The notes: generated from the sequence alone by a model not told the origin. A stretch of 50,849 nucleotides of DNA from Chara braunii (GCA_003427395.1 BFEA01000365.1:680623-731471); one strand, 5' to 3'. Positions 34,482-47,344 are shown, numbered from the stretch's first letter. A program made the numbers and translations.

Positions 34482-36304
34482 ATGTCGACATCAAGGGGCG
34501 AGGAGCAGCCGACCGGAACCTCGGGCAGGGAATCACGAACCTCCAAATCGTGGTCCTATCATGTGCATACCAAATGGTTCGTCTATTGGTGCTGCGAGGA
34601 TGAGTCTGAGCCGACGAAGCCTCCGTGCGGTCCAGTTATATTCCTGGAGGACAAAAAAAGGCGTAGAGTGCTTGGGGCGGTTGCCGGATGACATGCTGCG
34701 AAAAAGGACAACACCCAACATTATGAGCTGCACACCGTTTACAACCCAAAGTGCGACGTTGTTGCCAATTCCAAAAGGGCGGGTTTGTCTTTTGACCCGT
34801 TCCAGGGGCTTGGTGCGGGGGATGTGAAAACCCCTTCCTACCAAGACCTTGCGGGGGGAGGTGTTGTTTCTGCATGATAGTTTTTTGACTTGCTGGAGCA
34901 AAGCAACGTCGACCTTGAGGAACCCTGCCACGTTCGAGGCGACCAAGAGTTGTCGCAGCCTCTTCGAATGTGCACCGGGTTCGAATCCAGCGGTGCTCCA
35001 GCGGAAGGGGGAAATTTGGGTTCCGGTTTTTCTTTCCAGCTCCACCGAGGCGAGGCCTGTGGTCGATTCGACGACAACGATGATGAAGAACAGGAGCAGA
35101 CGTGGACTTCGCCGCTTAGGCGGCGAGACCGGTCTTTCCTCAGTATTCCTGGGGTGGAAGGACACACCCCGGTTCACGACTGGCCGGAGACGTCAGTCGG
35201 GGGGGGCGAGGAGTGTGAAAAACAGCCAGCGCATAAGAGAAGGGGAGGTCCTCCGGGAGAGGGTGAGGGATCTGCGAAAAAACATAAGGCAAGGACCCCC
35301 CAGACGGCGGGGGGAAAAAGGAAGGTAGTTGAGGGGGGAGACGGCACATCGGGTCGGAAACAACAGACGTCGGCGCTGAAACAGCCTGAGTCGGTTGCGG
35401 TCGAGCCGAAGGGTCCAATCGACATCGATGCCGCGTACTTCCTGGAATGGAACGAGGGCATGCGGACAAAGCGGGAGTTCTTCATTAACCCATCGCAGGT
35501 CGTCGGCATCGGTGAGTGGGAACGGTCGTACAATCAACGGTCCCTGGATCCCGTGCACACACAGCTCATCATTGACGCGATGAAGTTGGCCTTCTCAAAT
35601 GCCAAGAAGACGTACGAGTTGCCTACCCTTAAGCTGGCGCTGCTAGGGTTGGAGAAACCTGTGAGGGGCGTACGGGTAGTTCGTCTGAAGCCAGAGGACG
35701 AGAAGGACGAGCTGGCACGAAAGTACTATTATTACGCTGTTTGCGGGCAGCACAACGCGGTGGCAGCCACGGTGCTGCTAGGAACCAAAGTCGCATTGAG
35801 ATACAATTTTGAGAGGTGGCATGCTCGTATGGTTTACTTCTCGGACGAGGACTTCGAAGGGTATTTTCTGGTCAGCGCGAAACGCTGGACCCCCGCAAAC
35901 GGCACGGGCTGTGGGCGGGGGGTCCAGCGTTTGTCAAAAGCGGGACCCCGCCTACTCCCGAGGCATTGGTGGGGTCCAGCGTTTGTGAAACGCTGGACCC
36001 CCACCAATGCCTCCGCCGGCAGGCGGGGTCCAGAGTTTGTCAAACGCAGGACCGCCGCTGGCATGTGCCCTGCGATTGCTTTTGTTTTTTGCTATGTTCC
36101 ATCTCGTGCCACAAGAGATGGAGATAGGTGACATCAATGCATCCCTTTGTTTTGGATATCTCCTCCAGGGAGAGGTCGTAAGGGTCCGAATGATGCGGAT
36201 AAGAGGTACAACAACAAGTCGAAATTGTACCGCAACAAGTTGTTGGCGCTCGACTGGGTCGGAGTGGCCGGCGAGCTCGGGTGCGGTGATGCTGTGTTTT
36301 TAGT
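34482..36304 (+). pseudogene. ParB/sulfiredoxin-like domain protein, copy A (broken)
   Basis: A single plus frame runs from ATG at 34482 to 36131. It is broken by in-frame TGA (34689) and TGA-TAG (34875-34880). The protein sense continues across these stops (for example KKDNTQHYELHTVYNPKCD and then FDPFQGLGAGDVKTPSYQD before the double stop, FFDLLEQSNVDLEEP after it), so they are probably mutations. An acidic/basic linker (about 35070-35420) leads to a domain at 35430-35880: FFINPSQVVGIGEWERSYNQ, then YYYYAVCGQHNAVAAT, then FERWHARMVYFSDEDFEGYF. The arginine/asparagine-rich opening followed by V-x-GQH-x-A-A resembles ParB N-terminal/sulfiredoxin-like folds, known for nucleotide or DNA transactions. 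Identity is moderate confidence. From 35885 a palindromic insertion interrupts it. A further piece (KGPNDADKRYNNKSKLYRNK to 36320) resumes in another frame. Confidence 0.55.
35878..36065. repeat. Palindromic insertion within the ParB-like frame
   Basis: GGGGTCCAGCGTTTG and its reverse AAACGCTGGACCCC recur four to five times. The strongest is a ~52-bp near-perfect palindrome at 35961-36012 with arms AGGCATTGGTGGGG...GCGTTT and AAACGC...CCACCAATGCCT. It follows the codons for FLVSAK in the ParB-like domain and replaces the expected continuation. It appears to be a short foldback insertion that happens not to close the frame until 36129. Confidence 0.75.
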
Positions 36305-36439
36305 GGAGGACGAAGGGGCGACCTGATACTGTTGTGGTGGCATCATCTGGTCTGAAATTGACAGGGCCACTGCGGAGAAGGGTAAGGTCGACGAGCGAGA
36401 TTTGAGAAAGTAGGTCATCTCGACCTTGCTCTGTTCAAG

Positions 36440-39400
36440 GGGTATGGTCAGAAGGTATTCGCTATGAAAGCCTTCGGCAGCAAGCGAGATGGGAATGCTT
36501 CGAGGATGCTGTTTCCGATTGAATTCCTCAGCAAGACCAATGGGTATAGGAAAAGTGGTCAATTCCCGACGGTTGCCTCTGGTCACCAGCTCGCGTTACC
36601 TCTTGTCCCGTTCGACGCTCCTGTTGAAAGTCTCGCAGGCTTATCAACGTGCTCTAGCGATCGGCGGCAGGTTGTGTCGACTCCACAACAACCTGTCTGC
36701 GGGAATGAAAAAGTCATTACTTACCAGAGGCGTTCGGGTGGTGGGTCATCCGGAAACGTTCCTAAGAAGAAGGTGCTCGCAAAACCTCCTTTGAATCTTC
36801 CGGAAAGCTCGCGTGCAGGTGCCAGCTCGCGCTCGCGGGACACCTCCCAGCGTCGAATGGACGAGGAGTCAGACGATGAGACGGAGGATGATAAACGGGT
36901 TCACCAATTGCATCCCCGGTCAATAGTGGCGCCAGGGCACACCCTGGGCGAAGGCTCTTGCGATGTGAATGCGGGGCGGGAAGATATTGGAGGTGACGAA
37001 GCCCTCCTGAAGGGCGATGGAGGATACGACAAGGATAAAGGGGAGTGTGGTAGTGGCGAGGACCACATGGAGTGCAAAAAGGTTGGGGTGCGCTGTGGCA
37101 GTATGGTGGTTCGGAAATGGAAGACGAGGAATTGGAAGATGAAGGAGGAGATGCCGGTGTTTCCGCGGGGCCTGCTTCCAAGGGAAGAGGAAAACGCCCA
37201 GCGCCATCGTCGCCGACGCGAGCTGCGCCTATGAAGCAGGCTCGAAGGAAAGTTGTGGACGAGGCTCGGGTCGCCTTGGATGTATCTCAAGGGACACTTG
37301 GTGAAGCCGATGTGAAATGCAAATCAAGTGCTCGGAATGGCAAAACGTTTAAACCCAAGAAGCCCGTGCGGCCATCAAGGCGCCAGAAATCGTACGACTT
37401 GAGCGACGATGCTGAAGGGGTCGCCCCTCGCTTGCTCTCCCTCCCTAACGACAAATAGCAGGAGACAAAGAAACCGAGTGCGGTCAACATGACGCTGTGC
37501 TTCTTTCTCGAGTACGACAAGGACGACAAAAAGAGAAGAGACCCGCCGAGGATGGTCATTGACGTTGTGGAGATTCTTCCGATTTCGGTGGGAGATACCG
37601 CCTTCAACCAGCGATCGATGAACCTGGCCATTGTTGCAGGCATCGAAGCGGCAATCGAAGCATCAACTCGTCCAAGGTCCGAGGATGATCCGGCTACGTG
37701 GGATCCACCGGAGTTGGTGCTAGCTCCGATTACGCCATCAGGGAACGAGAACGAATAAGGGATACGCGTCCTTCCTGAGGAATTCGACCCCGATAGGGCA
37801 GATGAGTATTTCTATTACTCGGTTGCCGGTCAACATACTTCCGAACCTATGAAAAGAGGACTGGCGAAGAAATCTGCAGCAGTGGAGGTGTTCGACTTTT
37901 GGAATTATGATCGTGTACGGATCATTTATTTCGACGACGACCATAAGAATGCGTACGCGTATGTTTTAATGTACGACAACACGAGAGCTGACCGTGCTAT
38001 GTTCCCGTCATTCCACCAAGCCTGCGAGCATATCAGAGGATTTTCCGACTCGCAAAAATGGATCGGGTCTGTGGGGAATGTGTCCAAAGGGGATCCCAAG
38101 GGTTTGTCGCACCAGAAAACATGGAGGAAATTTTAGAGCGTGCATGGCGAAGTCATGTGAGAAATCACTGTGGACCGAGAGTTTGGCTCCAAAGTGGCAA
38201 CAGGACTGGACGAACAGAATGAAGGGGTACATGAATGTCGCCACATGCAAGGACAAGATATGGCCATTGGTAAAGGAATTTCTTATGATTCACTGAAAAG
38301 GTGCAGAGGAAGAAGGAGGTGTTCCATTGCATACCGGCTAGGGACGGGGGACCAAACGCTACGGTGTCCTTCAAAGATCTTGTTCCGTCAAACTTCTAAT
38401 GTTTTTGAGATATGACGACACGAGAGAAGGAAATTGCATTGCGGTTGATGATAAATAAGAAAGTCATCGCCACTACTAAACTGGTTCCTCCTGGGAAGTT
38501 GAACAAGACCAATCTCCTCGACATCATAATCCGTGAGAGATACATGATGCGTCTGTTCAACTACATCGTCTCGAAATCGGAGAACAGAGAGGCGAAAGAA
38601 TGGAAGGACGGTAACTTCTTCGACTATGAAAAAGAGGAGGAAAGGTTCGGTGCGAAGGCAGCCGAATGGGATGAGGAAAGGGATAGGATCCCTTTGGAAT
38701 ACGCCCGAAGGGTTCCAAAAAGACTCGGCGGAGAGCAAGAGGAAAAAGGTCTGAAAGGGGCTGGCCTGAAGGCCACGAGGGCGTTGTATAGGGACGCACC
38801 TTTCCACTTCAAGTATTTCGTATACCATGCAATTCGAAGAGTGGACTTGCTAATAGATGAGTTGCGGCGGTTGAAGAACGCTGCGCTTAATCTGAGTTGG
38901 GAAAAGAAACAGCGATGGTCAACATTGTTACCGGTCAACATGCGCCCCAAGGAGTTGCTGCCCGCGGCCGACGAAATTGTGACTGCCGCCACGAACTTTA
39001 ATTGCAAGGCGGCCATCCTCGATCTCGCCAACCCAAAGGAATGTTTTGCATGGTCGCCAACCGATTTCGATGCTCTGCACAAAACGATGACGAAATTATG
39101 CGGTGATAATTGGATTTTGATTGATTTTGCCCCGCGAAAACAACATAAGATCGTCATAAAGCAGCTTTACAACTGGGACAATGCGGAGGTGATACCCGAG
39201 ACTTGGAAGCATTATATCAGGGTCGGGACGGCTGTCAGCAAGTACGGAAACTGGCAAGTCGATTATAAGGACATGATGGCGGTCGTCGTGCATGCTGAGG
39301 GCGGCGAACTCAAAAAGGTAACGAGGGCTCCTAAATTAGAGGCGGAGCTAGTAGAGCTAAACGTTGAGGAGGAGCACTTCAAGAGGTGCACAGCGAGGCA

Positions 39401-41304
39401 CAGCGGCAAGGAAGAAAATGAACGAGAGGTATATGGGTGGTGGGAACGACATCCCAAATGGTTGCAGAAGTTGTGTAGTTCGTTTCTGCACGAGGATCAG
39501 GGGGTGATTCTTATTGGAAAGCCGCATGCTGGACTTGTGTAGGAGCTTCTGCGCGCTGGCCATCATGTTTTCGCATGTGACTCGTCGTCGAAAGACATTT
39601 CGTACTTGACGAAGGCCATCGAAATTCTTGGGAAAGATGCGAGAAACAATTGCACGGTTGAGAGACAGAAGACTGCGCATCGTCCGGATAGGGACATGTA
39701 CCACAAGCTGGGCAAGAAGAGAAACAAGATCTGGGAATATCTGTTTCAAGCCCAACCGAAGTCGCCATTCGAGCAATGACTATATAGTTCGTAAAGCGAT
39801 GGCACAAGAATCGTAGGGTGGCTACTATAAAGCGCAGGTGGGTGCGTTTGCGATGTTCATGGCGAGATGCAAACAACTCAAGTTCACAACAAATCAGGCA
39901 ATGCAGACGTACGATGAGTACAGCAACATTGCGAAAACAAATGATGCATGGAATCCGATCGAGAGCAATGAGGAGACAGAAACCTCGGACCTCGAAATCG
40001 AAGACCGAATGAAACGTAATCGAGAGGGAATGGAAAGTGTGCGTGCGTGCAGCGTGCCGAAGGACAATCAAGAAGAAGGTTGCACGAAATCGGGAGGTGT
40101 GAGCAGTCCGACGCGTGACGTGACCGACAGGGCGAGTTCCATTGAACAGATGCAAACGGATTCGCTCACGCTCATCCAAGCACTTGAGAATATATTGATT
40201 CATGACAATCGTCAGGGGTTTCAGAGAAGGACTCCATCTCGAGAAAACACGGACAACGAAATGCTGGCAGATGCCGATGAGGATGACTTGATGGTTCCAA
40301 ATGCCCTCCCGAAGCTAATGCCCGGTGATGATATCCCTGATCGCATTGTGCAGGTCAGTGAACGACCGTACTTCATTGAAAACAAGGTGCCAGAAACGAC
40401 GTTTGAGAAGTGGGGGCATCACATTTTGTGGCATACGGACGTATTCGAGCCATGCATTTTCAAGGGGGAGTGGATGATGGCACTGCATCTAACATCGAGA
40501 TGGAAAGTCAAACCAAGACTGGCAAAAGTACCGTGGCTGAAATTGGCGAAGAGCAAAATCGTCTTTCGTGTTAGGAAAGAAAACGAGGGAGCGGACGAGG
40601 CAACTATTGTGGAGAAGGCTCGATTGCTATTGCAATAACTACACTCCAACAACCGGCTGGAATATAAACACAAATTCTATGACTTGGAGTCAAGTCGGTC
40701 ATATAAGAGCATCGATTGGAAGATCAAACTTCCTCAAGTGTGCCAAGGCGTTGAGACAATCCACTTGGGATGCTCACAGTTTGGGGGGCAGTCGACCACG
40801 CACTTTGCCACCAGTGTTGTTGAAGCGATGAGTCAAACTGCTATCAAGATAATGGAGGTGGACAAGGGAACACGGAATATTGACAAAGATCCTTCGAACG
40901 TTGCATCGTATGGGCCTCCTCTAATCACTCAAACGGAAAACGAGAGTGCTTCGCAGACGGAGAGCCTCACTCCTTCCACGAACATGGCGGTTGGAGATGA
41001 AATGCAAGAAGGTGGGTATGCAGACCGTGCAAGTGAGGTGCAAAAAGATTCCGATGAGATGATGAAGGTGTTGGAGGAGGTGGAGAAGGAGGCAAAGAGG
41101 AAGCTTGAGGGATCAACCACGTCCCAAACGGTGATTAATTGTATTTCGTACAATGATGAAGGGCTAGACGTACATGCAGAGGGGAGCGATGACAATGAGG
41201 ATGCAAGGAAAAATGTCGATGAACAGAAGGGAGTGGATGACGAAGGTCGACCTGCGAGACGGTCGACAAGAAAAATAAAGAGAAAACACCCGATTAATGT
41301 GTAG
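36440..41304 (+). pseudogene. ParB-like plus DNA-methyltransferase-like gene, copy B (broken)
   Basis: At least five plus-frame blocks line up as one decayed coding region. Block 1 (36440-37234) is basic/acidic. Block 2 (37100-38136, internal stops at 37456 and 37756) has a second ParB-like domain: FFLEYDKDDKK, NQRSMNLAIVAGIEAA, YFYYSVAGQHTSEPM, VRIIYFDDDHKNAYAYVLM. It matches copy A in order. Block 3 (about 38140-38400) has KWQQDWTNRMKGYMNVA in one frame. Block 4 (38412-39779, TAG at 39540) looks like a DNA methyltransferase. AAILDLANPKECFAWSPTDF sits where motif IV (D/N-P-P) would be, WILIDFAP follows, and after the TAG comes the motif I-like GVILIGKPHAGLV / ELLRAGHHVFACDSS. Motif IV before motif I is the order of N4/N6-type enzymes, but DPP is changed to ANP. 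Block 5 (about 39817-41304, TAA at 40636) is an unrecognised C-terminal region ending in RRSTRKIKRKHPINV. Confidence 0.55.
38990..39779 (+). pseudogene. Methyltransferase-like domain of copy B
   Basis: This part of the larger broken gene is the best-preserved domain. Residues run FNCKAAILDLANPKECF (motif IV-like strand and loop), FDALHKTMTKLCGDNWILID (following helix and strand), then KHYIRVGTAV and YKDMMAVVVHAEGG. A long charged insert (39330-39480) follows, then HEDQGVILIGKPHAGL, a TAG, and ELLRAGHHVFACDSSSKDIS. The last part matches the glycine-rich AdoMet loop and the acidic residue (D of CDSS) at the end of strand 2. The family normally carries D/N/S-P-P-Y/F/W; the pair here is N-P only, so activity is doubtful even apart from the stop. 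Confidence 0.5.
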
Positions 41305-41605
41305 ATATATGCGGAGGCTGAGTTCGGGTTGGCGTGACACTCTGTGTATGTGTGTGAATGTCTATACGTAACTCATATAAATATTTTCGGCTGGAGACGT
41401 ATGCTATAATAATTGATTCCGCAGTGAATTGGAGAGGACATCAGATAACAGTGTCAATCATAATCTCTCTCTCTCTTTCTCTCTCTTTCTTTATCGCTCT
41501 CTCCCTCTCCCTCTCTCTCTCGCTCTCTCTCTCTCTCTCCACTCTCTCTCCTCTCTCTCTCTCTCTCTCCCTCTCTCTCCATCTATCTATCTCTCTTTAT
41601 CTATC

Positions 41606-41636
<31 letters not shown>

Positions 41637-42000
41637 CTGTCTATCTACCTGTCTATCGATCGACTTATCAATCGATGAATATAACAAAAGGGTGACTAAT
41701 AAAGAGGAATGTCTTTCCATATATATGCATTGTGTCATAAAACACTGGTAATGCGTTCGATGAATATAATGAAAGGATGTCATTGGTCAAGGAGTTTTTT
41801 GGATACTCGCTCGATTAGGCTAGTCCCTCGAATGCGATTGATATATAAGATGAAACCGTATTGAAAAATCGGATAATGGAGTGTATAACATGTTATTTGT
41901 TAAAATAGGACATTGTATTTTAAATTGGTACTTGCAAACAATAAATTACATGTTGAAATCACCGTATTTTGGACTTAAATAGAGTCAGACCTATTCTCAT
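41305..42000. other. CT/CTAT tracts and AT-rich spacer
   Basis: After the stop of the preceding gene there are ~150 bp of ordinary DNA. Then come CT-rich tracts (41463-41580) and CTAT runs (41581-41660, ending near ATCGATCGAC). AT-rich DNA follows. The ATAACTAATAAAGAGG stretch near 41690 contains AATAAA, a possible polyadenylation signal ~390 bp past the stop. Confidence 0.65.
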
Positions 42001-42008
42001 CATGTTGT

Positions 42009-42370
42009 GACTTGCATAAATTGAACTTAGGGGGAACAACCTTCAAGGCATAGACATGGTAAACGAGATGGTTTAAGTATGGATTCCAATGCACTTCGAT
42101 GCCTTATGTACTAATTTAAAAGACATAACAGAGGGACTTGCAAAAATTGTAGAATTAACTTTGAGACAATCACACGGTAAACGAGTCTCAGATGGTTTAA
42201 GTATGGATTTCATCGCACTTCGATTGTAATTAAATTAAATGTATTAAGTTAATCTTAAAAGACGTTATTAGACTTGCATAAAATTAATTGGAACTCAATT
42301 GAAGAGTTCACTTTGAGGCAATCGTATGGTAAACGAGATGGCTTAAGTATGAATTTTATCGCGCTTCGAT
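42009..42370 (-). repeat. ~130-bp 3' minisatellite, element copy 2
   Basis: Units begin GACTTGC at 42009, 42135 and 42271 (steps of 126 and 136). They share GGTAAACGAGATGGTTTAAG, TATGGATTCCAATGC and CACTTCGAT with the copy 1 array. A fourth partial unit lies at 42600-42660. Confidence 0.85.
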
Positions 42371-42810
42371 AATTTATGTCCATGATTTTTGTTACTTAAA
42401 AATCATAACTGCCATGTCATTGTCACACATTCAAATTCATCATCCCCATTCATGTAATGAGACATTGAAGAAGAAGGTTGTGAATGACTTCAGAGTCTGC
42501 ATCAATTTTCTACGAATTTTGTATAGCACTTTGCATTATAACTGGATGTATTTGACATGATATGGTGTCAAGCAGGAATTGGAAGGCAATGAAAGAGTCA
42601 ATGCAATCATACGACAAACGAGATGGTTTATGTATGGATTCTATCGCAGTTTGACAAATTGTCATAAACTGACATGATATTGTCATGAACGTAAGGGAAG
42701 TGAATAGCACGTCTTTCATCGCACATCAAGAAATATCGTAATCATGAAATATTAAAAGTCAAAAATCATATGCACAGTGTCACATGCACGAATTTGTAAA
42801 CCCAAGATTG
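42371..42810. other. AT-rich 3' region of element copy 2
   Basis: Non-coding and similar in parts to 20741-21206 (ATTGTCACACATT, TAATGAGACATTGAA, GAATGACTTCAGAGT). Confidence 0.55.
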
Positions 42811-42814
42811 AAGC

Positions 42815-43560
42815 TCGTATTTCATCCTTACAAAATTGTTGACACCTATCAAGGACCTACCGATGGTGTCACGTACAGAACATGCCACTTGCTCAACCTC
42901 ATGTCACTTACTAAACTCATACATTTCATTGCCAATCTCCAAATCGGACTGTCCGTTCTCGTGCAAAAGACACAGATTGCTCGTACTATGACCATTGATT
43001 ATAAGCTCGTTGCAAGTAACTAGCACTACAGCGTCTACCAAAGTCCACTTTCGGTTCGAACATCCCACACACAACACTCTACACAAATTGTAACTGAAAG
43101 TAACCAAAGACATCCGTATGCAACAGTAGGACACATTCTGTGGCCGTATTCCTGCACCGCGCAGCGGATATTCTTCCAAAAACGGATTGTAGGATGCACA
43201 ATCTAACAACTCTTGTATGAAGTCCGTAAACCACACGCGAGGTGACCTTGTAACGTTCTCCAGACGAAGGTAAAACCGCTTATTCGTTTCCTCTCCCAGT
43301 GCAGCTTTCAGGGACGGGAGTAGCCTAATGCCCACAGCATAATGGGGCACTTTGATTAGGCTCCCCCACTCCAACGAGGAAGCAAACTTGTACTCCTTGT
43401 GCCATTGACATTTTCTTGCCAGGATCGCTCGATCCCATTCTGCCTCAGTCCAAGCATCGAGAGGTTTGTCCAGAAAGGGGGCAACACTCATCCATGGGTC
43501 GTCTTCGAACTCCTTTGTCATTGACCCAATAATTTTTGTATCTTCTCCAGCACCACGCAA
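42815..43560 (-). pseudogene. Element accessory protein, copy 2 (function unknown)
   Basis: The minus frame keeps the longer N-terminal form: PWMSVAPFLDKPLDAWTEAE, RAILARKCQWHKEYKF, SLIKVPHYAVGIRLLPSL. The core shared with copy 1 follows (YLRLENVTRSPR, QELLDCASYNPFLEEYPL, CRVLCVGCSNRKWTLVDAV, LHENGQSDLEI). After EMYEFSK the frame meets TGA where copy 1 has the TGG of KWHKVEQV. Sense continues beyond it (HEVEQVACSVRDTIG, then NFVRMKYE). The TGA is therefore a Trp-to-stop mutation. The family is not recognised; its Cys/Trp-rich core suggests a folded, possibly nucleic-acid-binding protein, but that is a guess. Confidence 0.6.
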
Positions 43561-43944
43561 TCAAATTGCGCAAGGGCGAATGGGATACGAATAATCATGT
43601 TCCATTTCTTATGTCCCACAGCCTACACAATACGTGATATGCACACGAGCGAAAACGAAATATCAGTAAAGTAGAAACATCACTATATGATGAAGTTAAC
43701 TTCAAAAATTGCTTTACCACCACCCAACCATCCAAAAAAACATCAACCCTAAACGGTTCACAAAATCTGTCACCTTGTCATATAACAGACCCATCGCAAT
43801 TCACAAAGTCAAAAGAGTATATAGTCCCTTTCCGAATTCCCGTCCAAACAGTAAGTTTGAAAAATCCTACTCCCTCACCAATCAAGCAGACGGAATAGGC
43901 CTATGACGTGCAATCGTCGCTTTTGTCCACTGCATCTAAACTCC

Positions 43945-46660
43945 CTTCAGCAGATGGACTCAGATCTTGAAGTGCAGCTTCAACATTCTGTCGAACCTTG
44001 GAAATAACAAGTCAAGTCGTGAATGATTTTGCACCTCTGGCTGGTCTCTCTCAACCAAAAGCAATCGAGTCGCATGCTGCCATTGTGTCTGCTCAATCAT
44101 CTTCCATCTTTTCTCCCACGCATTATCGTACAGTTCTTGGAGCGACTTTGCTCTCCCAGTCGGCACCCAGTATTCCACTAACACTTGATTATAATTCTTC
44201 GAGTCTCTTTCAGCAATCACCCGAGAAAGAGCTTTGCCTACCCAGATAGGCACGCCGCTTGACAGATCATCGTCCGAGGGGCGAAGGATAAGAATAGTGT
44301 CAAGTCAACATGCACGATGGGGTCGAAACTTGTCTTCGGACGATCTTTTCGTCGTCCAACGAACAATGGTTGCCTGTCGTCGACGTCAGGTCTGGTAGGA
44401 GAAGGTTGTTCACCGCTTTCGAGCACTCGTGCTTTTGGCCAAAAGTTGTGTAGAGGTTCTGAGGACACTCTTCGGGCGATGATCTCGTCACCATGTTCGA
44501 TGACCTCCTCCCAGTAACGCAAAGCTCTTTCTCTCCTACTCACCTCATGGTCGTTGTAAGTGCACCATGTCAATCGTCTGTTCTCCTGCAACTCGCGGAA
44601 TCGAATAACACCGTTTCTGCCATTCTTATAGTCATTTCGTCCCTCGGGTTGCACCGCAGGCGGGTCAAATGGGCACGAAGGATCGGCGTAGCTTTCATCA
44701 GCGTTTTGATTGAACCAATAAATCGGACCTTCCTCCGGCAACCACTTGTCGTCATCGCAAAACTCCTTGTACAGCATGCCCGGATTATCTCCAACCATAA
44801 AAAATTTAAGCAAGTGCGGTTTCGAAATACTAGTAATGTTTAATGCAACGCACGGGTCAACGATACTAATCTAATTGGCCATTGTATCGAGGAAAATGCA
44901 TTTGGGAGGCTTTTTGTGAGATTGCTCTATGAGCTCGAAGAACTCGTCCGTAGTATAAGCATCTAAATCTTTTAATTTCTTCGAGAAAACGCTGAACGTA
45001 GCATCAACGTCTGTGTGGGTATGTCCCACCAGCATGAAACCTATTTCGACCTCTTCGAAAATTTTAACTCAACCAAGAGTGCAGCTTGTGCACATCTATA
45101 CTTGTTTTTGTTTTCCCGCCAACAATTATCTGCTTGAATGCTCAGAAAGGGTGGCAGTGATTTCTCGCTCGCTTGAATTTCGACAGGGGTTCTCATAAGA
45201 CAAGAAGCGAATGTGTTCGAATCGTGTTTGAAATACGGAAACAATGTGTATACATATATGCTAGGGTCTCTACCGTGTGCAATGACGCCTGTCAGATTTG
45301 TCTTCATCATCATCTCGTGCCTAAGTACTTTCGAGTAGTTAGCCTGACCAATATGGGGGATAGTGGTCTTCTTCTGATCCATGCCATCAATGATGAGGCA
45401 CAAATGCTCGTTCGGACGGACCATTGAATCAGTTTTCGATCCACTATAGTCCAATCTGTGTTCAACTTGCGTCCTTTGATGAGCTTTCATATCCTCTCGA
45501 GCTTGTTCCCGATCTCCAGGAAGAGCGGCGTATTGTACACGTTCCTTCAACTCATGACACACGGCATACTTTGTGAACGTGTTAGAGTGCGCGAGGGAAA
45601 CATGGAAGAAGTGTTTCGGCAAACTTTATAAAAGTTAGACTCAGACACGACAGTGACGCCGACTGCCAGAAAGTCCGATTTGATGGACTCATAAATTGAT
45701 CTTTTCGTAAAAGCAGTCGGGAGTCGAAGTTTCGGTCTGGAAACCCCACCTACAGTACCCACCTCGTTCGGCATGCTATCCGCATGACAGTCGATGAACA
45801 TTCTCATTGTTGCAAGCATGACAATTGTTTTTTCGGTTGGCCGATATCTACCCGTCAGGCCATGCTCGGCACGCACAAAGTCATTGTCAAAGCATTTTTT
45901 GTAGCTGTAAAACGTATTACGTGAGGCACCGAGTACATTGCAGTACGTCTTGACGCACATCAAACGATCCAACTCAACAGGGCGGACACATTTTTGTCCG
46001 CTCTCATTTACTGTGAAATCCTTTATACTTTTCATCCACCACTCAGCTCGCTCTACCAGACTCTTACTGTATAGTCCTTATCTAACCTTTTGCACTTCCT
46101 CAAGCGATACGTTGTAACAACAGCGAGCCTTGCAACATGCCGCGCACCATGAACAGTCTTTTTTCGGAGAGCATGTTTCTCGCTCTCTTGTATTGGTCTT
46201 TCCTCCTAGGGTTCCTATTAGCCATGCTGTACGTTCGTCTTTCGCCTGGCAGAGGTGCGGGCAGAATTTGTTGTATCGCCCTTCTCTCTGCATCACCCCT
46301 GCCAGACGTTTCCGACTCAGACTGGCTCTGAACTGGAATCGAATGATGACTTCGCACTTGCGTTGGACTCGCTCGCGTTGCAGAAAAGTCCTCCGAAGAA
46401 TAGTCGGTGGCAACCAACTTTGTTCCACTAGTGGTAGATCGAAGCAAAGGAGCACTTGAAGAGGACTGTTGTCCAGACAAGTAATCAGTGGCCACCAAGT
46501 TCTCACTCTCATCATCAGATGTTGCTAAAGAAGCACTCATTGGCACGTAACTGCTGTGCGCCGAGGTTGTGGAGTGCACCTCGTGAGGACTGTGGAACTC
46601 GATCCGAGAGGCAGACTGTTCTTTGGCTGCGGACAGTGTCGCCAATCCAGTAGGCAGTTG
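43945..46660 (-). pseudogene. Transposase-like protein, DUF7869-like, copy 2
   Basis: It has the same architecture as copy 1. The Ser/Thr-rich N-terminus (46100-46645) has TDYLSGQQSSSSAP and the repeated VATDYSSEDF. A Cys-rich CAACCKARCCYNVSLEEVQ follows at ~46110. The helix segment is YCNVLGASRNTFYSYKK (45547-46035). The core (45041-45622) has LIIDGMDQKKT and QADNCWRENKNKY. After a one-base shift (~45062), GFMLVGHTHTDVDATF completes the pattern. This copy keeps the G and D (VGHTHTDVD) that are R and V in copy 1. Damage seen: a frameshift at ~45620, a frameshift at ~45062, TGG-to-TAG at ~44870 (LDTMAN-stop-ISIVDP), and a frame change near 44290 before WVGKALSRVIAERDSKNYNQ, VLVEYWVP (43960-44290). 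Confidence 0.65.
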
Positions 46661-47018
46661 GATGCAACCTCCAAAGCTTTCACGAAAAGCGAGACTTTGT
46701 TTTCTGGGAAAATCTTCAGTGGAGTGTGGGAACGGCGAACTGTCCTAAGAGCTGGTCGGGGCCAGGTCCAGTTGTTGTAGCTGGCAACGCAAGTCGGCAG
46801 CCTGTTCAGTTTCCATACCCCGGTTCATGCGGTCGTTCGGTGAGCCTTCCTTAGCGTCGTCATGTAACCGTCGGTGTAGCGGAAGCGATTCACGCCAGCG
46901 AGATTAAATTGTCTCAGTAGTTTCAATGGGGATCGAATGGATCAATCAAATTCGTCTCCACACCCTGCAAAATAGCGCAACAAACTGTAAGCACGAATTC
47001 TAAATAATGAAGGGCTGA

Positions 47019-47075
47019 CCCTACACACCCCCTAAACCCCCCCTAAACCCCCCCTAACCCCCCCCCTCCCCCCAA
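47019..47075. repeat. CCCTAAA-like C-rich tract
   Basis: ACACCCCCTAAACCCCCC, CTAAACCCC and CCTAACCCCCC occur in the leader of element copy 2. The CCCCTAAACCC words resemble the plant telomere repeat (CCCTAAA), but only three imperfect units are present and they are over-rich in C. Confidence 0.75.
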
Positions 47076-47344
47076 CCTGATTCCCGGCGAAGCATTTGAA
47101 CAGGCCAAGCTCGTCAGCACGCGATTGTAGTCCCTGCAACTGAATTGCCGCTCATGAAAGGCACGGTTTGGCAGCCGGGCGGAAACCGCGACATGAAAAG
47201 TGTGCCGACATCCGAACTTGGCGGGGATTGGAATCTTCTGAATGCATTAATTGCAAGCGCCTAAGGGCATGTTCAATTATGTTGTGTGGACTTCGACGTA
47301 AGGAATTGCACCGACAGAAAACCGAGCATTCTGGAACCGCCAAT

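Larger units (their letters stand above)
42000..47340 (-). mobile_element. DUF7869-type element, copy 2
   Basis: It has the same order and direction as 20290-25480: 3' minisatellite, accessory gene, transposase-like gene, C-rich leader, and a dispersed-motif copy (GTGTGCCGACATCCGAACTT, 47203-47222) followed by AGGAATTGCACCGA(C/T)AGA. The copies are clearly homologous but diverged throughout, so they are not a recent duplication. Copy 2 has more stops than copy 1 but keeps ~230 bp of the accessory gene that copy 1 has lost. Ends are set by where similarity fades. Confidence 0.75.
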